Of a stretch of 59,967 nucleotides of DNA, positions 1-9,361 are shown one piece after another (the stretch's first letter is position 1; every line of letters starts with the position of its first letter). A program made the translations under genes and the position numbers. The notes under the pieces are model-generated. The model searched no databases, was not told the DNA's origin, and saw nothing but the letters and a program-made list of their open reading frames with translations. The DNA comes from Jatrophihabitans sp. (lineage in GTDB: Bacteria; Actinomycetota; Actinomycetes; Mycobacteriales; Jatrophihabitantaceae): assembly GCA_036399055.1 (NCBI GenBank), contig DASWNX010000031.1:1-59967 (forward strand). Reading direction: 5' to 3'.

Positions 1-2
1 AG

Positions 3-926
3 GTGCTGCTGGAGAAGGGCACCCGCTCGAAGGAGGACGTCGCCGAGATCCCGATCGTGTGGTCAGGCGGCACCGACGGCGTCATCAGCCCGCACGCGAC
101 GATCTTCGCGACGCTGCCCGAGGACACCGTCGAGAAGACCGACGAGCCGCGCCTCACCGTGGGCTACGCGATGAGCGACGTGCTGCTGCCCGAGGACATC
201 GGCCGCCTCGCCATGGTGGAGAAGGTCGCCGACGGCGTGAAGAAGGCGATGGCGGCCGCGGGCATCACCGACCCCGCCGACGTCCACTACGTGCAGACCA
301 AGACCCCGCTGCTGACGATCGACACGATCCGCGACGCCCGCGAGCGCGGGAAGACGACGTACATGCAGGAGCCGCACGGCTCGATGGACCTCTCCAACGG
401 CACGACGGCGCTGGGGATCGCCGTGGCGCTGGGCGAGATCGAGATGCCGACGCAGGAGCAGGTGATGCACGACCTCTCGCTGTACAGCGCGGTCGCCTCG
501 TGCTCGTCGGGCGTGGAGCTCGACCGGGCGCAGATCGTCGTCGTCGGCAACGCCCGTGGGCACGGCGGCAGCTACCGGGTCGGCCACTCGGTGATGAAGG
601 ACGCGCTCGACCAGGACGGCATCTGGGACGCCATCCGCCAGGCCGGGCTCGAGCTGCCCGAGCGCCCGCGCGTCAGCGACCTCGGCGGCCGGCTGGTCAA
701 CGTGTTCCTCAAGTGCGAGGCCAGCCAGGACGGCGCCGTCCGGGGCCGGCGAAACGCCATGCTCGATGACTCCGACGTGCACTGGCACCGCCAGATCAAG
801 GCGGCGGTGGGCGGGGTGGCCGCCTCGGTCACCGGGGACCCCGCGGTGTTCGTGTCGGTGTCGGCCGCCCATCAGGGGCCGGACGGCGGAGGTCCGGTGG
901 CCGCCATCATCGACGCCGGCGCCTGA
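3..926 (+). CDS. Ring-opening amidohydrolase (cyanuric acid amidohydrolase / barbiturase family), 5' truncated by the window edge
   Basis: The reading frame is open at the left edge and ends at a TGA. About 308 residues are visible; the family is usually about 360-370, so roughly the first 50-60 are missing. Family signatures are the serine-rich segment ASCSSGVEL near residue 165 and the C-terminal block [17 protein letters not shown]. These enzymes hydrolyse cyclic imide-type rings (cyanuric acid, barbituric acid) in the cytoplasm, using Lys-Ser dyads in a three-fold repeated fold. Which ring is used cannot be told from this fragment. The genes downstream (toxin-antitoxin, hisE) do not help. 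The family is clear; the substrate is open. Confidence 0.85.
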   Translation: MLLEKGTRSKEDVAEIPIVWSGGTDGVISPHATIFATLPEDTVEKTDEPRLTVGYAMSDVLLPEDIGRLAMVEKVADGVKKAMAAAGITDPADVHYVQTKTPLLTIDTIRDARERGKTTYMQEPHGSMDLSNGTTALGIAVALGEIEMPTQEQVMHDLSLYSAVASCSSGVELDRAQIVVVGNARGHGGSYRVGHSVMKDALDQDGIWDAIRQAGLELPERPRVSDLGGRLVNVFLKCEASQDGAVRGRRNAMLDDSDVHWHRQIKAAVGGVAASVTGDPAVFVSVSAAHQGPDGGGPVAAIIDAGA

Positions 927-953
927 AGCCGAGGAATTCCCGACTCCTTCACT

Positions 954-971
954 TGTATCACCGGTGATACA
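954..971. promoter_or_regulatory. Perfect 18-bp palindrome, candidate operator of the toxin-antitoxin pair
   Basis: TGTATCACCGGTGATACA reads identically on both strands and ends 8 bases before the ATG of the antitoxin. Phd/YefM-type antitoxins usually repress their own promoter by binding short palindromes, so this is the expected operator. TACACT at 968-973 overlaps the right arm and could be the -10 box. Transcription would then start at or next to the ATG, giving a leaderless message; no Shine-Dalgarno sequence is visible. Confidence 0.6.
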
Positions 972-979
972 CTTCGGCC

Positions 980-1216
980 ATGAAGAGTGTGACCGTTCGG
1001 GAACTGCGCAACTCCGGCGCAGCGGTCCTGGACCGGGTAGCACGGGGTGAGGAGTTGATCGTGACTCGGGATGGAGCGGAAGTCGCTGAACTGCGTCCGA
1101 GGCGCCGACCTGGTCCGGCGCCAGCCGACCTGATCGAACGCCGCAGGCACTTGCCGAAGGTCGATCCTGATCTGCTGCGACGCGATATCGACGCCGTGCT
1201 CGACTCCGCTGTATGA
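980..1216 (+). CDS. Phd/YefM-family antitoxin
   Basis: 78 residues. The N-terminus (MKSVTVRELRNSGAAVLDRV, then EELIVTRDGAEVAELRP) is the typical prevent-host-death fold that binds operator DNA. The charged C-terminal half (residues about 45-78) would wrap around and inhibit the toxin. The stop codon overlaps the start of the downstream PIN-domain gene by 4 bases, the usual translational coupling of such pairs. A perfect palindrome lies directly upstream. Pairing a Phd-type antitoxin with a VapC-type toxin is common in actinobacteria. Confidence 0.88.
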   Translation: MKSVTVRELRNSGAAVLDRVARGEELIVTRDGAEVAELRPRRRPGPAPADLIERRRHLPKVDPDLLRRDIDAVLDSAV

Positions 1217-1635
1217 ACACCCCTGCCGCTCGGGGAATGCTCGACACCTCGACCGTGATCCTCCTCGGCGAGCTAGACGACCCGAGCCTGCTACCTGATG
1301 AGTGCGTGATCAGCGCGGTGACCTTGGCTGAGCTGTCGGTCGGGCCTCACGTTGCGACTACGGCCCGCGAGAGAGCAGCCCGCCAGGCGCATCTGCAGCA
1401 AGCCGAAGCCGACTTCGAAGCACTCGCCTTCGACGCCGCATCGGCTCGCGCCTTCGGCCGGGTCGCGGCGTCGCTGCGCCAAGTCGGCCGCGAACCCGCC
1501 GCCCGCGCCTACGACGCCTTGATCGCGGCGTCCGCCATCGCCCACAACCTGCCGTTGTACACCTGCAACCCGGCTGATTTCACAGGCATCGACGAGCTAT
1601 CGGTCCGGTCTGTACCGAATCCTCGCCCTCGCTAG
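1213..1635 (+). CDS. PIN-domain ribonuclease toxin (VapC family)
   Basis: 140 residues, starting at an ATG that overlaps the antitoxin stop. PIN acidic residues are recognisable: Asp in MLDTSTVILL (near residue 11), Glu in VTLAELSVG (near 38), Asp in YDALIAASA (near 104) and a last Asp in TCNPADFTG (near 122). They would bind Mg2+ for RNA cleavage. Known VapC toxins usually cut tRNA or rRNA and are held inactive by the antitoxin. The RNA target cannot be predicted here. Length and motif order are complete, so the toxin looks intact. Confidence 0.88.
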   Translation: MNTPAARGMLDTSTVILLGELDDPSLLPDECVISAVTLAELSVGPHVATTARERAARQAHLQQAEADFEALAFDAASARAFGRVAASLRQVGREPAARAYDALIAASAIAHNLPLYTCNPADFTGIDELSVRSVPNPRPR

Positions 1636-1884
1636 TCTTTGTCACCAGGCTTCGGCCAGTTCCTTGACTCCCCTGAACCCCGGAAAACCTCGCGCTGCTC
1701 AAGAAACCCCCGCCGGGCGCCCGAGAGGCTTTTTCGTCGGGGATGCCACAGGCGGGTCGGGGTGGGAGGTCGACTTGGGGTCGGGTGAGGTCGAGAGGGG
1801 CGCGCTCCTCACTCACGAAACGGGTTCGGGCCCACTGAGTACCCGGGCCGGGCCATCGGGTCGGGTCATCGGGTCGTAGGCTCG

Positions 1885-2154
1885 ATGGCGATGAAGACCT
1901 TCGACCAACTCTTCGCCGAGCTGGCCCAGCGGCAGGCCGACCGGCCGGCCGGCTCGGCGACCGTGACGGCCCTGGACGACGGCATCCACGCCCAGGGCAA
2001 GAAGGTGGTGGAGGAGGCGGCCGAGGTCTGGATGGCTGCCGAGCACGAGTCCGCCGACCGAGCCGCCGAGGAGATCAGCCAGCTGCTGTACCGCGTCCAG
2101 GTGCTGATGCTGGGCAAGGGCCTCACCCTCGACGACGTCTACCGGCACCTGTAG
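1885..2154 (+). CDS. hisE: Phosphoribosyl-ATP pyrophosphatase
   Basis: 89 residues; second step of histidine biosynthesis, hydrolysing phosphoribosyl-ATP to phosphoribosyl-AMP and pyrophosphate. The all-alpha MazG-like fold is seen in [14 protein letters not shown] (residues about 34-47) and [17 protein letters not shown], whose acidic residues bind Mg2+. The ATG at 1885 is used, though ATG 1891 (MKTFDQL) is an equally good start. hisG follows after 9 bases, so the two are one operon, the usual actinobacterial hisE-hisG pairing. Confidence 0.95.
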   Translation: MAMKTFDQLFAELAQRQADRPAGSATVTALDDGIHAQGKKVVEEAAEVWMAAEHESADRAAEEISQLLYRVQVLMLGKGLTLDDVYRHL

Positions 2155-2163
2155 GACCTATCG

Positions 2164-3036
2164 ATGCCAGCTGACATGAGCGCCACCGAACCGTTGCGGG
2201 TCGCCGTTCCGAACAAGGGCTCGCTGTCCGAGCCGGCAAGTGAGATGTTGCGCGAGGCCGGCTACCGCCAGCGCGCCGACACCCGCGAACTGGTGCTGCA
2301 GGACCCCGACAACGGCGCCGAGTTCTTCTTCCTCCGGCCTCGCGACATCGCCCTGTACGTCGGCTCGGGCCGGTTGGACGTCGGCATCACCGGCGAGGAC
2401 CTGCTGCTGGACTCCGGCGCCAAGGCCGAGGTCATCCTGCAGCTGGGTTTCGCCCGCTCGACCTTCCGGTTCGCGGCGAGCACCGGCTCGAGCAAGAGCC
2501 TGGAGGACTTGCGCGGGCGCCGGGTCGCCACCGCCTATCCCGGCCTGCTGGCGCACTACCTGGCCGAGCAGGGCATCGAGGCCGAGGTGATCAGGCTCGA
2601 CGGCGCGGTCGAGACCGCCGTCCGGCTCGGGGTCGCCGACGCGATCGCCGACGTGGTCGAGACCGGGACCACGCTGCGGGGCGCCGGGCTGGAGATCTTC
2701 GGCGAGCCGTTGTTCCGGTCCCAGGCGGCGCTGATCCGGCGGTCCGGGGCAGTCGCCTCCGCCGCCGTCGAGCAACTGCTGCGCCGGTTGCAGGGGGTGA
2801 TGATCGCCCGGCAGTACGTGCTGATGGACTACGACATCGCCGACCACCTGGTGGAACGGGCGGTCGCGGTCACTCCCGGCTTCGAGTCTCCGACCGTCTC
2901 TCCGCTGCGCACCGCCGGCTGGTCGGCGGTGCGCTCGATGGTGCCGCGCCGCGACACCAACCGCATCATGGACGAGTTATGGGAAATCGGAGCACGCGCC
3001 ATCCTGGTCACCGACATCCACGCCTGCCGGTTATGA
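2164..3036 (+). CDS. hisG: ATP phosphoribosyltransferase, long form
   Basis: 290 residues; first and feedback-controlled step of histidine synthesis, joining ATP and PRPP. Catalytic domain features include VAVPNKGSL near residue 14, the loop LDVGITGEDLLLDSG at 71-85 and VETGTTLRGAGLEIFGEPLF near 180. The C-terminal part from about residue 215 is the ACT-like regulatory domain that binds histidine. This marks it as the long form, which does not need HisZ. An alternative start is ATG 2176 (MSATEPLRV). It lies 9 bases after hisE. Confidence 0.96.
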   Translation: MPADMSATEPLRVAVPNKGSLSEPASEMLREAGYRQRADTRELVLQDPDNGAEFFFLRPRDIALYVGSGRLDVGITGEDLLLDSGAKAEVILQLGFARSTFRFAASTGSSKSLEDLRGRRVATAYPGLLAHYLAEQGIEAEVIRLDGAVETAVRLGVADAIADVVETGTTLRGAGLEIFGEPLFRSQAALIRRSGAVASAAVEQLLRRLQGVMIARQYVLMDYDIADHLVERAVAVTPGFESPTVSPLRTAGWSAVRSMVPRRDTNRIMDELWEIGARAILVTDIHACRL

Positions 3037-3061
3037 GCACCGCAGCAGGCAGAGCCGCGCC

Positions 3062-3133
3062 GTGAGCGAGTCAGCGCCCGCGAGCGAGTCAGCGCCCGTG
3101 AGCAAGTCAGCGCCCGTGAGCAAGTCAGCGGCG
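3062..3133 (+). repeat. Tandem 18-bp repeat at the start of the PH-like protein gene
   Basis: About four copies of an 18-base unit, (G)TGAGCRAGTCAGCGCCC, encode SESAPA / SESAPV / SKSAPV / SKSAA. Three of the units carry their own GTG, so the number of possible translation starts depends on repeat number. Confidence 0.85.
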
Positions 3134-3583
3134 GCCGATGCCCCGGCGCCCCCGCTGGTCACCGCCCGGCCGGTCCGGGCGGCTTGGATCTCGGCGCTGG
3201 CCGCCTTCGTGGTGCTGCTCCTGTTCGGCTTCGCCGCGGTGATCCTGCGTGACGCCTCGGCCGGTGTCAGCTTCACGACCGCTGACCAGTTCGGCATCGC
3301 CGGCACCGGGCTGCTGGCCGCGCTGGGCATCCTGTCGGTGACCCGGCCTCGGGTGCGCGCCGACGCCAGGGGCGTGGACTGCCGCGGCTTCTTCGGCGGC
3401 TACCGGCATGTGGACTGGGACCTGGTCACCCGGGTGGAGTTCCCGGCCAAGGCGCGGTTCGCCCGGCTGGTGCTGCCCGGCGACGAGCTGATCGCCCTGT
3501 ACGCGGTCCAGCGCGGCGACGGCGAGCGCAGCGTCGAGGTCATGCGGGGACTGCGCGCGTTGCTCGCCGCCAGCCGCTCCTGA
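3062..3583 (+). CDS. Small membrane protein with PH-like domain
   Basis: 173 residues from a GTG. The first about 27 residues are a low-complexity SESAP/SKSAP repeat. Two hydrophobic segments follow (about residues 39-61 and 80-96). The C-terminal part (DARGVDCRGFFGGYRHVDWDLVTRVEFP) is the actinobacterial PH-like fold seen in many small membrane proteins next to hisG. Function is unknown. An ATG at 3033 is closed by a stop after ten codons, so the GTGs at 3062, 3098 and 3116, one in each of three repeat units, are the only candidates. 3062 is chosen as the longest. Confidence 0.7.
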   Translation: MSESAPASESAPVSKSAPVSKSAAADAPAPPLVTARPVRAAWISALAAFVVLLLFGFAAVILRDASAGVSFTTADQFGIAGTGLLAALGILSVTRPRVRADARGVDCRGFFGGYRHVDWDLVTRVEFPAKARFARLVLPGDELIALYAVQRGDGERSVEVMRGLRALLAASRS

Positions 3584-3592
3584 ACACCGGCT

Positions 3593-3628
3593 CCTGGCCA
3601 CCCACCCTAGAGCGGGCAGGTGGCCAGG
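3593..3628. terminator. Bidirectional terminator hairpin between convergent genes
   Basis: CCTGGCCACC at 3593-3602 pairs with GGTGGCCAGG at 3619-3628, with a further CCC/GGG pairing inside around TAGAGC. It sits in the 54-base gap between the convergent PH-like gene and the NlpC/P60 gene, so it can end transcription from both sides. No clear T-tract is present. Confidence 0.7.
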
Positions 3629-3637
3629 GGCGATCGC

Positions 3638-5182
3638 TCAGCCGTGGGTGAAGCTGCCGTAGGTGACGGTCGAGTCCCAGATCGACTGGGCCCGGACGCC
3701 GTTTGCCGGGTTCACTGCGGCGACGGTCATGCCGGGGCCGGTGTAGATCCCGACGTGATACACGTAGCCGGTGTTGTCGTGGTAGAAGACCAGATCGCCA
3801 GGCACCGCCCGGACGGCGGGGATCATCCGAGCCGCCTTGAACTGGTCCTGGGCTATCCGCGGAGTGGTGATCGCGGCGCCGACCCGGTAGCTGTACTGCA
3901 CCAGTCCCGAGCAGTCGAAGCCGGTCGGGCTGGCGCCGCCCCAGACGTAGGGCTTGCCGATGAAGGTCTTGGCCAGGTTGACGACCTTGGTGTTGGCGGC
4001 CGGGGTCGCCGGCGCGGGACCGGGCAGCATCGTCACCGCCGGGGTGCTCAGCGACGCGCAGCCGAGGAACTTGTTGTTACCGACTCCGATGTTCATCGCC
4101 CACAGGCAGACGTTGTGCGAGCCGGTGCTCGCCGGAATCGAGAAGGAGTAGCCGGCCGCCGGGCCCACCTGCTGGCTGCTGACCAGGTCCGGCCGGGGCA
4201 CCGAGGCGGTCACGGTGGCCGCCGAGACGCCGTCGAGGTAGGCCACCACCTTGATCGAGGCGGCCCGGTCGTCCGGGTCCGAAGCCCACCCCCGGACGCC
4301 GATGCTGGTGGCGCTCTGGGCGCGCCACGCCTCCAGGGCTCCGGACGGGCTGAGCGCGGCGATCTGGGCGGCGGTGTAGCCGACGTACAACTTCAGGCAG
4401 CCGCCGAGTTGGCGGTTGACTCCCACGCCGATGTTGACAGCCGCGGCGCACACCAGGTGGTTGCCGGTGCTCAGGTTGATGGTGACCGAGTACCCCTGAT
4501 TCCCGCCGACATTGCGAGTCAGCGCGATGTCGGGCCTGGACACGGTCTTGGCCGAGGTGACGGTGGCGGGGCTGCCGTCATGGCCGGCCAGGATCTTCAG
4601 CGGCTGGGCCAGGTTGTCGGGATCGGCCGCCCAGCCGGTCAGGGTCACGGTGTTGCCGCTGGCGGTGACCTTCTCCAACGCTCCGAACGGGCTGCGTGAG
4701 GCGATCTCGGCGGCGGTCGGAGTGCTTCCGATCGGCGCCGGCACCACCACCGTCCGGCAGCCCAGCGAGGTGTTGGCCCCGGCTGAGATGTTGACGGCCG
4801 TGACGCAGACGGTGTGACCGCCCGGCTTGGCCGCCAACGTCATCGCGAAGCCGGGGGTGGGCCCGGTGAGATGGGCCTTGACCACGTCCGGACGCGACAC
4901 CGCGGTGACCACCTGGGCGGCGCTGAGGCCGTCCAGGGTGGCCCGCACGGTCAGCGGCTGCGCGAGGTTGTCGGGGTCGGCGGCCCAGCCTTGGACGATG
5001 ATGGCGGCGGACCCGCTCACAATCACCTGATCCAGGTAGCCGATCGGATCGCTGGGGGTGGCGGCCAAGGCCATCGACTGGGCCCCGCCGAGCACTGCGA
5101 GGCTGGCTGTCACGGTGACGACGGCGGCCTTGCGGGCCAGTCCGGGGGTACGGGCAAGGCGAAGGATGGAGCGTCGGGTCAC
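3638..5182 (-). CDS. Secreted NlpC/P60 (C40) peptidase with three repeat domains
   Basis: 514 residues from GTG 5182, chosen over the longer frame because AGGAAG lies just upstream and the start gives a clean signal peptide (MTRRSILRLARTPGLARKAA plus a hydrophobic stretch ending in ALA). Three repeats of about 100 residues follow, each with a GWAxDPD core (GWAADPDNLAQPL twice, GWASDPDDRAASI once) and a conserved cysteine pair. The C-terminal C40 domain has Cys about 424 (GFDCSGLVQYSY) and His about 476 (YHVGIYTGPG). NlpC/P60 domains cut peptidoglycan stem peptides; the repeats probably bind wall or glycan. The product is likely exported and may act in cell separation. Confidence 0.88.
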   Translation of the reverse strand: MTRRSILRLARTPGLARKAAVVTVTASLAVLGGAQSMALAATPSDPIGYLDQVIVSGSAAIIVQGWAADPDNLAQPLTVRATLDGLSAAQVVTAVSRPDVVKAHLTGPTPGFAMTLAAKPGGHTVCVTAVNISAGANTSLGCRTVVVPAPIGSTPTAAEIASRSPFGALEKVTASGNTVTLTGWAADPDNLAQPLKILAGHDGSPATVTSAKTVSRPDIALTRNVGGNQGYSVTINLSTGNHLVCAAAVNIGVGVNRQLGGCLKLYVGYTAAQIAALSPSGALEAWRAQSATSIGVRGWASDPDDRAASIKVVAYLDGVSAATVTASVPRPDLVSSQQVGPAAGYSFSIPASTGSHNVCLWAMNIGVGNNKFLGCASLSTPAVTMLPGPAPATPAANTKVVNLAKTFIGKPYVWGGASPTGFDCSGLVQYSYRVGAAITTPRIAQDQFKAARMIPAVRAVPGDLVFYHDNTGYVYHVGIYTGPGMTVAAVNPANGVRAQSIWDSTVTYGSFTHG

Positions 5183-5310
5183 GTCGAGAACTTCCTGTTG
5201 ACTAGCTTCACGGCCCCCGCGCGTTAAGGCACAGTAAGCCAATTCTTCGGCGTGGCGCACTCGGTTTGCCGAAATCGGTGATTCAATCCCGCGCTTGGCG
5301 CGCTGCCGGC

Positions 5311-5727
5311 TCAGAAGCCCGACTTCTCGCCCGGGCCCTGGCCCGGCTGATCCGGGTAGGAAGAGGCCTCCCGAAATGCCTCCTGCAGCGCTTTCAACCC
5401 GTCCCGCAACGGTTGCCGGTGCACTCCCAGATCGGCCTGAGCCGCGCCCAGCAGGCCGGCATAGGCCTCGATCAGCCGGCGGGCCTCATCGAGGTCGAGG
5501 TAGCGCTGGCCGTCCTCGGCCAGGCCCAACTTCTCGGCCGCGGCGCTCATCAGCATCACCGAGGCGCGGGTGATCACCTCCACCGCGGGTATGGTCGCCA
5601 ATTCCCGGACCTCAGGCGCTTGATCGTCGGGGTGGGCCTGATCATTTGGGTGGGCCTGATCGTTTGGGCGCGCGTCGTTTGGGCGCGCGTCGTTTGGGTG
5701 CGCGTCGTTTGGGTGCTCAGTGCTCAC
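5311..5727 (-). CDS. DUF1844 family protein
   Basis: 138 residues from GTG 5727 (MSTEHPNDAHPND). The core, from about residue 37 (VRELATIPAVEVITRASVML to the helical LIEAYAGLLGAAQADLG), is DUF1844, a small actinobacterial family of unknown function almost always encoded divergently from infC, as here. The N-terminus is a proline/asparagine/aspartate repeat and the C-terminus a short PGQGPGEKSG tail. The longer frame to 5775 adds residues without a ribosome site and is rejected. Confidence 0.8.
   Translation of the reverse strand: MSTEHPNDAHPNDARPNDARPNDQAHPNDQAHPDDQAPEVRELATIPAVEVITRASVMLMSAAAEKLGLAEDGQRYLDLDEARRLIEAYAGLLGAAQADLGVHRQPLRDGLKALQEAFREASSYPDQPGQGPGEKSGF
5632..5718 (-). repeat. 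Short tandem repeat at the 5' end of the DUF1844 gene
   Basis: Units of 12-15 bases built on CAYCCAAACGA encode HPNDA, HPNDA, RPNDA, RPNDQA, HPNDQA, HPDDQA. The alternating 12- and 15-base periods keep the reading frame. The repeat lies directly after the start codon, so it varies only the N-terminal tail. Confidence 0.85.
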
Positions 5728-6045
5728 GCTGCTACCCTTGCACACGCGACCCGCCGATTCCGCCCGCAAGGGCACGAGCCGGCGTGCAAGCGGAAGCCCC
5801 GGTTTCCCACCCGCGCAGCCTCACGGCAGCCGGGTTCGGTCCACGCATCGCCCTTGGGCGGCGCTAGGCAGTACCCGTTGTCCCGGCACATGCCGGACCG
5901 TCGGGTGCTGCTCGGATCGCGGAGATCTCCCGGCCCCGACTGCATCGGTTGCAGCGGGGCCGTCGTCATTGTCGGAGTGTCTTCATCCCTCACTCGGCAG
6001 CAGTGACGCCAGCCTTCGTCCAGACAGCACAACCTAGGAGGCCCC
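5728..6045 (+). promoter_or_regulatory. Intergenic region and likely transcribed leader upstream of infC
   Basis: This 318-base gap separates the divergent DUF1844 gene from infC. I find no convincing gene in it. It holds small inverted repeats (CCGGCA/TGCCGG near 5884-5895), the strong hairpin at 5931-5962, and the infC ribosome-binding site AGGAGG at 6036-6041. infC-rpmI-rplT operons in several bacterial groups have long leaders controlled by L20 or by attenuation. The layout fits, but I cannot match a known RNA family by eye. Confidence 0.5.
5931..5962 (+). terminator. Strong hairpin in the infC leader, candidate attenuator
   Basis: CGGCCCCG, one unpaired A and CTGCA pair with TGCAG and CGGGGCCG around a TCGGT loop: 13 base pairs with a single bulge. 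It is followed by TCGTCATTGTC, which is only weakly T-rich. It lies 83 bases before the infC start, a sensible place for an attenuator or an RNA site read by L20 or IF-3. Confidence 0.5.
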
Positions 6046-6612
6046 ATCAGCTCTGAACCCCGGATCAACGACCGGATTCGCGTTCCCGAAGTCCGACTCG
6101 TCGGGCCCGAGGGCGAGCAGGTCGGCATCGTGCCGATCGGCAAAGCACTCGAACTGGCCGCCGAAGCGGATCTCGACCTGGTCGAGGTGGCGCCGATGGC
6201 GCGGCCGCCGGTCTGCAAGCTCATGGATTACGGCAAGTTCAAGTACGAGAGCGCGCAGAAGGCCCGCGAGGCCAGGCGTAATCAGGCATTGACCGTGATC
6301 AAGGAGATGAAGCTCCGTCCGAAGATCGACCCGCACGACTACGCGACCAAGAAGGGTCACGTCGAGCGGTTCCTCAAGCAAGGTGACAAGGTCAAGATCA
6401 CGATCATGTTCCGTGGTCGCGAGCAGTCTCGGCCAGAACTCGGGTTCCGGTTGCTGCAGAAGCTGGCTGAGGACATCACCGAGCTCGGCTTCGTGGAGTC
6501 ATCGCCCAAGCAGGACGGCCGCAACATGGTCATGGTCGTGGCGCCACATCGCACCACGAAAGCGGCAAGCCGTCCCGCAAAGACCGTCGAGGAGCAAGCA
6601 CCGCAGGCCTGA
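6046..6612 (+). CDS. infC: Translation initiation factor IF-3, ATC start codon
   Basis: 188 residues. The only initiator matching family alignments is ATC at 6046 (ATC AGC TCT GAA CCC CGG, giving [18 protein letters not shown]), 4 bases after AGGAGG. A stop at 6004 closes the frame upstream and no ATG/GTG/TTG lies between. The first in-frame ATG, 6130, would delete conserved N-terminal residues. Rare AUU/AUC starts are a known feature of infC: IF-3 rejects them and so represses its own translation. The N-domain, linker and C-domain ([19 protein letters not shown] near residue 115) are complete. First gene of infC-rpmI-rplT. Confidence 0.95.
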   Translation: MSSEPRINDRIRVPEVRLVGPEGEQVGIVPIGKALELAAEADLDLVEVAPMARPPVCKLMDYGKFKYESAQKAREARRNQALTVIKEMKLRPKIDPHDYATKKGHVERFLKQGDKVKITIMFRGREQSRPELGFRLLQKLAEDITELGFVESSPKQDGRNMVMVVAPHRTTKAASRPAKTVEEQAPQA

Positions 6613-6692
6613 GACCACCAGTTCAAGGCCCTCGGCGCCGGTTCCGCTGGCCATCCTCCCTGGTTGGCCAGCACCCACGAAGAAGGATTCCT

Positions 6693-6887
6693 ATGCCCAA
6701 GAACAAGACACACTCGGGGATGAAGAAGCGCGTCAAGATCACCGGCAGCGGCAAGTTGCTGACCGAGCGCGCGGGTAAGCGGCACCTGCTGGAGCACAAG
6801 GCCTCCAAGCAGACCCGGCGCCTGACCGGCACCTCAGAGATCGCCGCCGTCGACGTCCCGCGCGTCAAGCGCATGCTCGGACGCTGA
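6693..6887 (+). CDS. rpmI: 50S ribosomal protein L35
   Basis: 64 residues, a full-length L35: [20 protein letters not shown] at the N-terminus and [16 protein letters not shown] in the middle are invariant family blocks. AGGATTC stands shortly before the ATG (weak Shine-Dalgarno, from GAAGGA). It sits between infC and rplT in the conserved order and is probably co-transcribed with both. Confidence 0.97.
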   Translation: MPKNKTHSGMKKRVKITGSGKLLTERAGKRHLLEHKASKQTRRLTGTSEIAAVDVPRVKRMLGR

Positions 6888-6968
6888 TCCCACCCGCCAT
6901 ACTCCCCGCCGAGCGGGCAACCCGGATCACGGGTGAGCAGCTCGGCCTGATTACCAAGGACTACCAAC

Positions 6969-7367
6969 GTGGCACGCGTCAAGCGGGCGGTAAACGCCCA
7001 GAAGAAGCGCAGGACGACCCTCGAAGCGGCCTCGGGATACCGGGGCCAGCGTTCGCGGCTGTACCGCAAGGCCAAGGAGCAGTTGCTGCACTCGGCGACG
7101 TACTCCTACCGCGACCGCAAGGCGCGCAAGGGCGACTTCCGCAAGCTCTGGATCACCCGGATCAACGCGGCGGCTCGCGCCAACGACATGACCTACAACC
7201 GTTTCATGCAGGGACTGCGGCTGGCCGGCGTCCAGGCCGACCGCAAGGTGCTGGCTGACCTCGCGGTCACCGACGCCCCGGCGTTCGCGGCGCTGGTCGC
7301 GGTCGCGAAGAAGGCTGTCGAGGCAGAGGGCATCGGCGGCGCCGCTGCTCAGACGCCCGCCGCGTAA
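6969..7367 (+). CDS. rplT: 50S ribosomal protein L20
   Basis: 132 residues starting at GTG 6969 ([20 protein letters not shown]). The long basic N-terminal helix that threads into 23S rRNA and the globular C-terminal part ([20 protein letters not shown]) are both present. L20 is needed for early 50S assembly and in some bacteria represses the operon it belongs to. A short extension ([17 protein letters not shown]) follows the family core, as in many actinobacteria. Confidence 0.97.
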   Translation: MARVKRAVNAQKKRRTTLEAASGYRGQRSRLYRKAKEQLLHSATYSYRDRKARKGDFRKLWITRINAAARANDMTYNRFMQGLRLAGVQADRKVLADLAVTDAPAFAALVAVAKKAVEAEGIGGAAAQTPAA

Positions 7368-7378
7368 TCTCGCGGTCG

Positions 7379-8182
7379 GTGCTTTCCGACTCCAACGCCC
7401 GGCTTGCGGCGGCTCGAGGACTGACCAGTCCGCGAGGCCGCCGCGAGGCCGGGCGCTTTCTTGCCGAGGGCGCGCAGTCGGTCCGCGAGGCGCTGGGCAG
7501 ACCAGGCACGGTGCTCGAGGTGTTCGCCACAGCCTCGGCTGCTCAGCGCTACGCCGACGTGCTCGCCCACGCCGAGCCCGGGTCGGTGGCACTGATCAGT
7601 GACCGGGCCGCGGCCTCGCTCAGCGAGACGGTGCATCCGCAGGGCCTGATCGCGGTGTGCTCCAGCCTCGACGTCAGCCTCGCCGACGCGCTGGGCCGGA
7701 CTCCGCGGCTGGTGGTGATCCTGGTCGAGGCCAACGACCCGGGCAACGCCGGCGCCATCCTGCGCACGGCTGACGCCGCGGGCGCCGACGCGGTGCTGTT
7801 CAGCGCGGACTCGGTGGACCCCTACAACGGCAAGGCCGTCCGGGCCGCCGCCGGCAGCCTGTTCCACCTTGACGTGGTCACCGGCCTGGACCCGGCCGCT
7901 GCCATCGCCGAATGCCGGGCGGCCGGACTGCTCACCCTGGCCACCACCGGCGCGGCCAGCCTGGACCTCGACGAGCTGACCGACCAGGGAACGCTGCGCG
8001 GGCGCACCGCCTGGATCTTCGGCAACGAGGCCCGCGGGCTGCCGGCCGAGTTGCTGCAGGCAGCCGAGCGGTCGGTGCGGGTGCCGGTGCACGGCCGCGC
8101 CGAGAGCCTGAACCTGGCCGCGGCCGCCGCCGTCTGCCTCTACGCCTCGGCACGGGCTAATCGGCTTCAGCCGCTCTCCTAG
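7379..8182 (+). CDS. TrmH/SpoU-family RNA 2'-O-methyltransferase
   Basis: 267 residues from GTG 7379, only 11 bases after rplT. The N-terminal L30e-like substrate-binding part (residues about 1-100) contains NARLAAARGLTSPRGRREAG and FLAEGAQSVREAL. The C-terminal SPOUT knot has the three signature blocks: VEANDPGNAGAILRTADAAG, IFGNEARGLPAELL and VPVHGRAESLNLAAAAAVCL. SPOUT enzymes transfer a methyl group from S-adenosylmethionine to ribose 2'-OH in rRNA or tRNA. The position after rplT, before pheS, is usual in actinobacteria. The exact target nucleotide cannot be assigned. Confidence 0.92.
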   Translation: MLSDSNARLAAARGLTSPRGRREAGRFLAEGAQSVREALGRPGTVLEVFATASAAQRYADVLAHAEPGSVALISDRAAASLSETVHPQGLIAVCSSLDVSLADALGRTPRLVVILVEANDPGNAGAILRTADAAGADAVLFSADSVDPYNGKAVRAAAGSLFHLDVVTGLDPAAAIAECRAAGLLTLATTGAASLDLDELTDQGTLRGRTAWIFGNEARGLPAELLQAAERSVRVPVHGRAESLNLAAAAAVCLYASARANRLQPLS

Positions 8183-8229
8183 ACTCCTAGTCATCTCCTC
8201 TCCGGGGCTAGTGACCCCAGTCGAACTGA

Positions 8230-9360
<1,131 letters not shown>

Positions 9361-9361
9361 G

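Noticed and set aside
1636-1884. Rho-independent terminator after the toxin gene (GAGGCTTTTT near 1724)
   Set aside because: A T-run is present but no convincing stem pairs directly before it; nothing else recognised in the gap.
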